Source of the DNA: Paracoccaceae bacterium | Lineage (GTDB): Bacteria; Pseudomonadota; Alphaproteobacteria; Rhodobacterales; Rhodobacteraceae | Length of the DNA stretch: 40,076 bases | Assembly (NCBI GenBank): GCA_947468085.1 | Contig: CANIKY010000017.1 | Location: 1 to 40,076, forward strand | Direction of reading: 5' to 3' | Shown here: positions 40,001 through 40,076 of the stretch, piece after piece | Position numbering within the stretch: position 1 is the first letter of the stretch | How the letters are laid out: each line of letters begins with the position of its first letter | Position numbers and translations under genes: made by a program | The notes under the pieces: model-generated | Seen by the model: the letters and a program-made list of their open reading frames with translations, nothing else | Told to the model about the DNA's origin: nothing | The model's database searches: none

Positions 40001-40076
40001 GTTCTGACCAGCTGACCATTCTTGGTGCTATCAAGGCGACCACGCGCGATGTTGTTGTCACGTTGAACGACGGCAA
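19036..40076 (+). CDS. Giant LEPR-XLL repeat protein, adhesin-like, 3' end outside window
   Basis: One frame stays open for 7013 codons to the window end. ATG 19036 has GGAG seven bases upstream. The N terminus is basic (KLTGNRKARRAQSRKLG) without a signal-peptide core, followed by LEPRILMDA at 47-55, the LEPR-XLL motif of very long exported bacterial proteins. RTX-like GGDGNDTI (114-121) and GGAGNDALVFG (141-151) follow. Residues about 780-2740 hold five units of about 365 residues; about 2970-4400 hold about ten units of 130 residues with SGAG...N.I cores; beyond about 5700 the text turns to haemagglutinin-like repeats (GSIGS, GDLRV, VTLSS, LTA.GTIG). A helix-rich island lies at about 5936-6068 and a Tyr-rich insert at about 5616-5690. 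Absence of a Sec signal suggests type I secretion with a C-terminal signal beyond the window; this is inference. Likely a surface or matrix adhesin; a secretion operon would be expected downstream. Confidence 0.9.
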   Translation, partial: MQMTRSNFGSILKLTGNRKARRAQSRKLGAKALRSNESLTTYVLDPLEPRILMDAAPTSLYLSTISGATTAGAVSATVSLTGAGGIYSYNVYDSGQALLTSGQIASTSELKIYGGDGNDTITLKFGAGFDAGSGFGVSLDGGAGNDALVFGTSSVGFLGSLSLSGETVSVTSGIGSSGSRLQDVTITASASNGVDQYGSASASSTITVANSIFATGVVSLGATAFVSGTSNFTGIAPDNSQIVSVAANISVADGVTIDAGSISIVTSSSANLASKTENRLLFVATETVSSTSRVAIGAGTHLLSSAADGITISATDDTDVTVEVSAFEISLLNKALFDINALSVDLSVTKSVGVAIGSSDSAKSIAYLTASGDGGISVSAQAGGSVVSKVNSSFLGISQVAVSAAIGSGGVLVDVNRAALVAGGKISAAAEDSTSVDNIAMIAMTTAALDVGVTVAASSVTAGTGIAATAASEAHYTATASFIGTDKVQFTPISVNFKAASSINKITGNVAAVVSASTLVATTGAIDLTATDARWLVSNTIARQDIDSTLATLMFGSTTNMAASATLSVNALLGKVSADMVSSFVTATAGDVTVSADLAIFLDARTVAAVMQTGGSGAAAGFSIAQNYVGYDVKSIAAQTISAIFGYNWGIEENIYTVNASIRDSQVISGAEVKVAASNTGKFNATVSNIATNAAVMPFGAQASSALGFVISSTKIATSVRAVLENDVTSRTVSAATGVSVTASNTADIAANARVYSSSLASTDGGASWANNLIGILAPADFRTTGAGGKTFTGPDAFSLTEVETGPQSVRFGDRVHLLPTYKDGRATGQLGRGTQGSIYRYFGPASDLVDLRNTDFTNLDLWREERETATIPAGLSFGPNTSTAFGGLVVRNDVKGDTTAEVLKANIGMDPNNPLVPNAVNTTGGLTVSAVQAGSLTSVSDVSVFSKGTGGVAGEGLSVAIGGMFVMNSVLGTATARVSGSTVFVLGDLDVTAENSIGLVGTLKNGLTTDQFGAALVVAINSVGYAPTDLFNATWDTLVGNGGTSLQADAAVAEVIVSTLTATAISVTATNSSSLDALITSDVGAAASAQIMSAGTGAASGVMASNSLAGKARATVDLLGGKTVTATDGGVIVAAYDETHLTSLTQLVTTAQGSGDLGAGAVGRVIENILNRYDFTSFSGSRTLTFGDMVYIGSNGGLLKGKLYLFLGESKDDVDLSVMANYADLGLWREITSATAAATSLGQQIAKLILPPSVNVSGAALISRNRTEAGAQAQIRDGTVTATGTISVEAFENATLSAQESSEVEAYDEGGVAIGGIIASNTLLSAADATILRATVTSSAGGVSVLARNTSVVTASVTSKITSDGSSVGLVIAFNAVGVDGGNIFKMGADALLGSGFTAVEIPVGAHALIRDSKVTAYDSIDVIADTRDVISPDLGRFGVSAQMFDDMLPDVDGNLDEARVTAAQLAFNAALTGLKQTYEGTLSVEALVPAQIWLLSDEVGNTWRVELTALGAVQLVRVNLIDSVVGNEVAAAKSGLPNPFESVSDPFGDVGVAGGGILSSNRIASSTTAKIERTITPSVALTSANYVTSEAGDVTVSATDTANIRATTSIAASSVVTTNLDAARDLALALSAKNYKYTTQSGSQSFSYGDLLYIDASIADTITPTNMIQAGSVYRFEGVGGTKNFSKLSYEELSDSNNWVRINGNVDVAGVLFPSLGNLANSNARAIGAIIVMNDVKAGATALIDHVGISAGNDVTVTAESKAALIARVDATVQSSGGSAWGSGMSLAVNGQIATNLVQNSASASITDSKVYRGGDVVVLADQGAVLDARVISSTETTSVGVGITLAFNSIGWQASNVLYNALDVLIGDPMLSSLIAIPGAGATAQILRSEILALSGVAGGTSVEAISSSRINATVSNSISSVATAMFNAEGSSTGMVLVSNKTAGDTKALIDTATVIATGDVRVLASDIQEIHSNSSISSKSETANDGGTTAMQSALNSGTPTDWAATVGGPSQPVGLRFGDKVRVTDAGVVLIYDYMGETALPSDPLTDLSAQNYAEDLDYWRVEPGNALLNTGLNVTESGSNSIGIIMVLNDLRTTVLAEIVSSTVVATDGSVSVDSSLASLLDATVDAEVTSAGGSAIAGGGDNAAWGGAAATNTVMGGASSFISASSVTATGADAGDVSVTSSNSAELIATTAYNAETGGGGGATLAFNSVGWKPSNLLFNAVDTLIGQSALGNTSPVDATAQITNSDVTAFGSITVYAVDIASITADTSNATSAAGGIPQADEAGSKGLILALNKVYGSAHAEISGVRTGGVLDEILRADGDISVSAENTSSITAVNTLDVKAAIGNDAIAVLSAYIETSRLAYEFTTFSGTQPIHKNDAVRIGSNIGLNPETAAQSAIWDGDVYRYIGYTGVNGVDVDLGTTNYKDTALWQLLPRGDLASQIPEWLSQSFGPGNASAVGALMAVNDARGETTASISSVDIETSAGDLIVTSDNSTMIDALNTGKLYSHGGSVFAGGATAAVNINIATNTVLSSAIAEITDAEAKATLGDVSVNAVSAGSIIATVDSSTKAFGGGTSVAIGITLAFNSVGEEPQNVVFNAVDTLIGTALTGSDAAVAEARIYQSKVTAGDDISVEASSESTIDAVIESAAVSTSVTLKEGSSVTVAPIIALNRIASMAKAEIVNGLVAGRTVSAGGDILVDAVDQSEIKADVKSASTAITASTKSTAVGVAVTFARNEIQSDVTAQIVDVPTLTVGGGLSVTGQRTAIINALGLSSSIAVSLSLGVNTTPSVSGGGAIAVNRVNGAVIARISGTAATVTGDVLVKATTVAQIFATVQALAATAAMSGGSSTAVGMGVAVADNQIGYKSVAPSSVDFDSDGALRVNLVVGNIVRVRGENALAGGYYKLVSTKDRTLVDLSIEDYSDEKKWKRVDLVGEAAAATAEIVGGTMAVTGDVSVLATAGQSVVATVSAIALAISAGKSGVAFSGAGSSAKNRILGGAIAQINGTTSVSAHDLILSAQDTSIVRAWVNAASIAAAIGKSATAVSIGVGVALNEVENSVTAKLNSAGIVTLTGGLSITALASPPPSFSVARDTITADQLNDATETSMTTSGSDTVIDAVDVTSDALIVTTLLNRLNTGLPVGQKIEGNVRLSRQQDEEGWVLVDGLGRTFLLSLVGNNLTADASTIDSVAQAASMSVAVGGQSGVAISGAGAVSTNDVRSSSSAELRGSKVSVGGAVSVTAQNLSSINASVLAASAAVAVGLTTGVGASIGVAVVMNRISGLTADTPVRVRALIDQSDVTAIGALTVSATTDAKINASSFAGSVAVAAGSTGVALSGSGVFVQNQIDIFTSATISGQYAATPAGQAAVKAASITVQASSLSEIKAYGGAASVAVALGSTGVAVSIGASIVENRIGGSTSAGITGIARGVEAGAISVSAADQSDIRATAQAASISAAFGPTTGVGISGAGAFATNTITAAVLAEVVGAKATGTTLAVTANSAGTLRATVQAASAAVAIGGATGVGASIGVAVAKNLIGYSAVDVKTLYPTYSAGTARPTLISSGQTVLIETGGRANQVFRYIGNQSLAAAGGIDLSTQDYSNPNLWEDRSLSREPAGVTAEVDASTVSLSGALTISATSVQAIDAAVFAGSVAIAGGTLGVGVSGAGVSVTNQIATNVAATLSGGSATAASVSVIARDDSRINSTAQGVSLAAAFGSTGVALSVGVSIALNVVENDVAATISGAQVTTSPANGSVIVRALTGLSTPSSLSGITAEGLADMAATDLNAAGTAVDATDLAGDNALRATLKTALSASASGDLRVAVIEAGTKWSVTDGQGHQWTLQLVGSAIQATRSTINAVAMAASVAIAGGMVGVAFSGAGASAINAVTSTSKAMVTSSTITGTTSAAVTVEAQSQSSINAGVMATSLAVGIGQVGVGVAVGAAISRNYIGYTAQGDAVADRAITMAAIDSSTINVGSGSISVSATSSGQINAQVIAGAGAAAAGQVGLALSGAGVSVENRINATTTARVTGSTASLSAGTVSVQAANSASIDAVAGAVAFSIAGGMVGISGAIAATIAVNTISSTTSSQIIRNADSGAAGVVSATTGALNIGAADTATIRSRAASVALAAGFGVGGIAVSGAGADSSNAISTLTNIRIESMNISGQTGIVVSANGAASIDAKVMSAAASLAVGAVGIGISVGASLARNDIGGAGRGVIVGLTGATLSSAAGNIAVDANMTSTIRALVEGFALAVAGGIVAGAGAGSGATATNTLHYAVSTSADGSSFTATTGRVTIKAKDTSDIDATVRSASIAGSVGLGGAMAVSVSLASADISNTITASLHDTDVIAAALDVVATDAAKALIKSSASAISASYGGIALSGGGANATITNSNTTLARIDGTATDITLSAYGSDATRAGKALVDASAQSDLVATVDVLSIAAGFLALAASGGTASVTTGGTVTAGASSVRLTAVGLTVSSLSEVGQTADVWGMTVATTAAVGVSNAVVTTSRDSTATVGGASSNFRVGSLTILAESTALSGRSSEEVTARASGGGVLLGVQSTSAAAHNDANVVAGIETSGVVTASGAVVISASNGSRQSVNSLAAAGGLIGVGAASSTGDVNGTTTATIGQLVTLTAGSLAIYSVGEDISNVVVKAGAFGLASGAAATATTDITSNVVAGVVDAASSGNKANITVVGTFEIAAAHTATPSATISTDAYGALAGSGAAVSHDVNSDVTVRLGNYARVSAGTFDIDATNRLGGSSSIDGKTGGIVSGASANADTRADFATAVYFGTDSVITATNDTGSLKAVVYNSLEQSLKTKLVTGGALAGAGAYVDFDGKNVLGEIVVGERAQVTARGGLEFEVDGFTKIYLQSYSETFGAATVALGYAKADVVPINRIKILGNAKIISADDMYLSTGTDRDLHLPEHSLEMRVDNFAGSVIPISDLETRALYEAHNLIQIDSGASIDGYANIDLNADGFNIASVVGVAKATSWASSLGNALGGGNVGSGAGATRSVIMGDVINNGTITTGAQRAKSLTLIVNSAGNTVIDTTRSSMTTQDGVTTSDITFTAGRATLSSAQFTNLATARSNIQTYADNATLVTFYTNQVTRIEADLLAQGLAERMGDGTIVALTPEVNTVTIGRVKAAAGRVRIFADQLSGTGTINVPKNASITINSESFAQLVIADIEIPDTNGGIYFNGTDITAIGETTTSVATALTWVNEENVRNRNSNNNNLANIGASDGTKTAGFNVTAASIDRTSSMPQITISVSNINTFVRTGTVLPPPQEIRVTGSIIARTSHLSITNPSSGGSVTILGQIATAELSIASTSAVSISGAVVYQVGGDPYGQFLNSGMIGDGSTAANSNADRLAKFNAWLAANPTTPSIMSNRITISAEFLDVNGLIQSGKQDYTLVLGDAQKTQIDRARASGSNYTNITVDGNSDFTLIYNRQADALTVKALRPTGGYIELTGNIMNSRNGKVTAYSGYPQITITNNMALPGLDLTFETIDADVRGDGIVKINDKARSLTTIYTKLANGNVQVDTINFGSSSTATSTISDNNLTYNPVSGYRYAWSVGVSSRTKATDKWSESGWLGIIDLGSERIPVNPEYQQLSAALVPNSNYYYRNTGLDGNAYTYSASTVTTSSTGWKQTQYSVKKSWYGKKTYTYEYQKVDGEFTTNTHTIEADRPIGISFIHNTAGNIIINAGSADIVITGKLTNKTGTTSLTTTGSITTSASLGGTSLASVGGKTVNLTAGGSIGSALSPLQTDLADGISGTLINPISGGDIYLYEVDGDFNIGTVSAVKYAGTSSESRGTVSIYAAKSILGGSSSLISGGAVILTAKAGTIGTASQSLRIDTGTLATHTLTGTSTDDMFISEISGDLRVYSLTAPGKTVTLNVSLGSLIDGNNNATVDTRSVEKLLSTVWTDLQLIGTAATDKVAEAKTALSAAKTRDYRTYWTWRQLQGADFDAIISDSSRVMVLNSEEQASLTQFYAESNLPSGVVWATASADQKAAALVTANQQIETLRLSRTVQLRSLHATYGTKTVAYDPNYMVPLTDAENASITGSIKVWTQDELIYGFSAGLMKAVTDTSTTIEDANIIAGAVVLTVRDNIGTTGGQTTINLQSTLTNDERILLAAAERKDVNFLTTERIEGTVNFSSTDNSLTIYSGTALKMSSGVNSGGVAGTWSNYFKVGDYIQIEGQSANSTGEGSFYKIKTISGSTITFEGSAKSVAALESQKTVTLSTVAINPLGEVYNASVNISGNTITRYDGGTFAGLVIGDKITLSNMSAATTGIIGEKRPSVNVGSTVVAYTITGVSGGVLTLSTSLQAESGIALTIGQKVDIKYLQIQQREDFDVTLSGSIKTTSGGDTFLGSESAVYLDIMQIGASGRVKTSGSIFNITDDGTARITSVGDLVLEAGQGQIGTASGRVWINQTSATSEVTARASGSIWLGETVGDMRVASIYSETGNVDIWAKAGSIVDGLDADFVNIEAHDIQLRASGAIGSTDNNFSIEAHGNGSRAGEGWFSAWAGGDVVVTEAIGEMWVRNVFSSSGNVELVAAESMFDAMDVITPSDPTTTNVATIIAGNPGVNITGKSISLRAILGFIGNASNELDLNSAYSGAGTVTLSSAANAYVIETSGDVSVNQISVGADAVSFLTALYGAILNGASSGISNVVGGKVFLTANNNIGTREKPLTSTVSTLQGKSRTGGSFIDNTGSLTIGTIDGSSGMGMDVAGDVVVTAHSPIIFSSNVTATGSLTYTAQDSSSNDLDNITILAGVSIISSGGSLTFNAGDNFSIAATASISAATGLIIVTDYGDADTEGGDVTVAGSLSTSGGAIQITTNSVQSDTVLVTGTINASAALSIDLGAGNFTDQLTSSGTLTGSSVLLSTGLGVDTVSISGTVTSTSGDITFDLGNDTSNDSLTISAAISAANDLVIQKLVASASRNNSGLLTLSTTAAGTLTGARDVVITAGDGSDQLTILGAIKATTRDVVVTLNDG
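21400..27200 (+). repeat. Five tandem units of about 1.1 kb inside the giant gene
   Basis: Each unit has a module ending in a Trp (codons at 21622, 22720, 24136, 25231, 26350) and, 500-536 bases later, a segment of the form F N S.G W...N.L.F N A.D.L I G (Gly codons at 22156, 23218, 24643, 25738, 26872). Spacing of successive Trp codons is 1098, 1416, 1095 and 1119 bases. The long second interval contains an extra segment of about 110 residues (23281-23640). DNA identity is only patchy (for example TTCAATGCGGTTGA at 25713 and 26851), so the units are old at the DNA level. Confidence 0.75.
21420..29900 (+). repeat. Seven copies of a YRYxG...DL...Y...W module
   Basis: Seven segments of about 60-75 residues share the order: turn with a G-D or G-x-V, then an aromatic strand such as YRYFG, YLFLG, YDYMG, YRYIG or YYKLV, then VDLS, then Y(A/S/K)(D/N), then a Trp. 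Trp residues are at about positions 863, 1229, 1701, 2066, 2439, 2937 and 3615 of the protein. The first five belong to the 1.1-kb units; the last two (27844, 29878) interrupt the 130-residue repeats, as if the module moved independently. Function unknown; a small binding or spacer domain is likely. Confidence 0.65.
27960..32230 (+). repeat. About ten Ala/Gly-rich 130-residue repeats with inserted modules
   Basis: A core of the form GVA.SGAG....N.I recurs with the marked Gly codon at 28021, 28690, 29074, 29464, 30055, 30694, 31096, 31483, 31861 and 32206. The basic spacing is 345-402 bases; the three long spacings (669, 591, 639) are those that contain an inserted module. Alternating copies read GVG.SIGVAVA.N.IGY. 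The composition predicts stacked beta strands. Confidence 0.72.
35881..36110 (+). other. Tyr/Lys-rich insert in the giant protein
   Basis: The encoded stretch (about residues 5616-5690) is unlike its surroundings: NSNYYYRNTG, AYTYSAST, then KKSWYGKKTYTYEYQKVDG, with many Tyr and Lys in a protein otherwise poor in both. It lies where the beta repeats change type. It may be a surface loop that binds a ligand. Confidence 0.5.
36841..37240 (+). other. Helix-rich island in the giant protein
   Basis: About 130 residues (5936-6068) break the beta pattern: charged, Leu/Gln-rich, helix-forming sequence with KVAEAKTALSAAKTRDYRTYW, TASADQKAAALVTANQQIETL and an end YGTKTVAYDPNYMVPL. It resembles a folded helical domain inserted between beta-helix turns. 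The family is not recognised. Confidence 0.5.

Noticed and set aside
19371-40076. Many minus-strand frames of 60-229 codons in the giant gene
   Set aside because: They are low-complexity mirror images of the Ala/Thr/Val-rich coding strand, with no independent ribosome sites or domains.

Overview
The window looks like a chromosomal segment of an alphaproteobacterium of the Rhodobacteraceae type. The basis is GC-rich, NNC/NNG-biased codon use in the first 14 kb, the particular make-up of its phosphonate (phn) locus (two PhnE permeases, a hexapeptide acyltransferase, a DUF1045 2H phosphoesterase, PhnN), and a giant LEPR-XLL surface-type protein. The taxon is inferred from gene content; no rRNA or tRNA gene is present.

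Region 1 (1-14120) is a nearly complete phosphonate uptake and C-P lyase locus in several transcription units. phnC-phnD-phnE1-phnE2-hexapeptide transferase runs rightward (50-4658), with a terminator-like hairpin between phnD and phnE1. It converges on a leftward set, phnF-phnM1-GNAT acetyltransferase (7142-4655). A symmetric operator-like site at 7190-7217 lies between phnF and the rightward core operon phnG-H-I-J-K-L-N (7241-12236), in which most junctions overlap by 1-4 bases. A DUF1045 gene (12883-12215) points back into phnN, and a second, canonical phnM (12978-14120) diverges from it. Together the genes import phosphonates, couple them to a nucleoside triphosphate (PhnGHIL), remove pyrophosphate (PhnM), cleave the C-P bond (PhnJ, with PhnK), and recycle the ribosyl product (DUF1045 protein as a possible PhnP substitute, then PhnN). 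No phnP is visible.

Region 2 (about 14121-19035) is less GC-biased accessory DNA. Two leftward genes of unrecognised family (14323-15186 and 17444-18196) look like distant relatives of each other and flank a rightward, translationally coupled pair: a 2-oxoglutarate/Fe(II) oxygenase and a SAM methyltransferase. Two short open frames (46 and 58 codons) lie in the gaps. I read this as a possible small-molecule or peptide-tailoring cassette; that is inference. An 840-base stretch without a convincing gene follows, with an AT-rich part and a 9-bp inverted repeat.

Region 3 (19036-40076) is one uninterrupted rightward reading frame of 7013 codons that runs off the end of the window. It has no classical signal peptide, a LEPR-XLL motif near the N terminus, two RTX-like GGxGND motifs, and then thousands of residues of Ala/Gly/Ser/Thr/Val-rich beta repeats. 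The repeats have a visible modular build: five units of about 1.1 kb, then about ten units of about 390 bases, with two kinds of small module inserted at intervals. It is most likely an exported, cell-surface or released giant adhesin-like protein.
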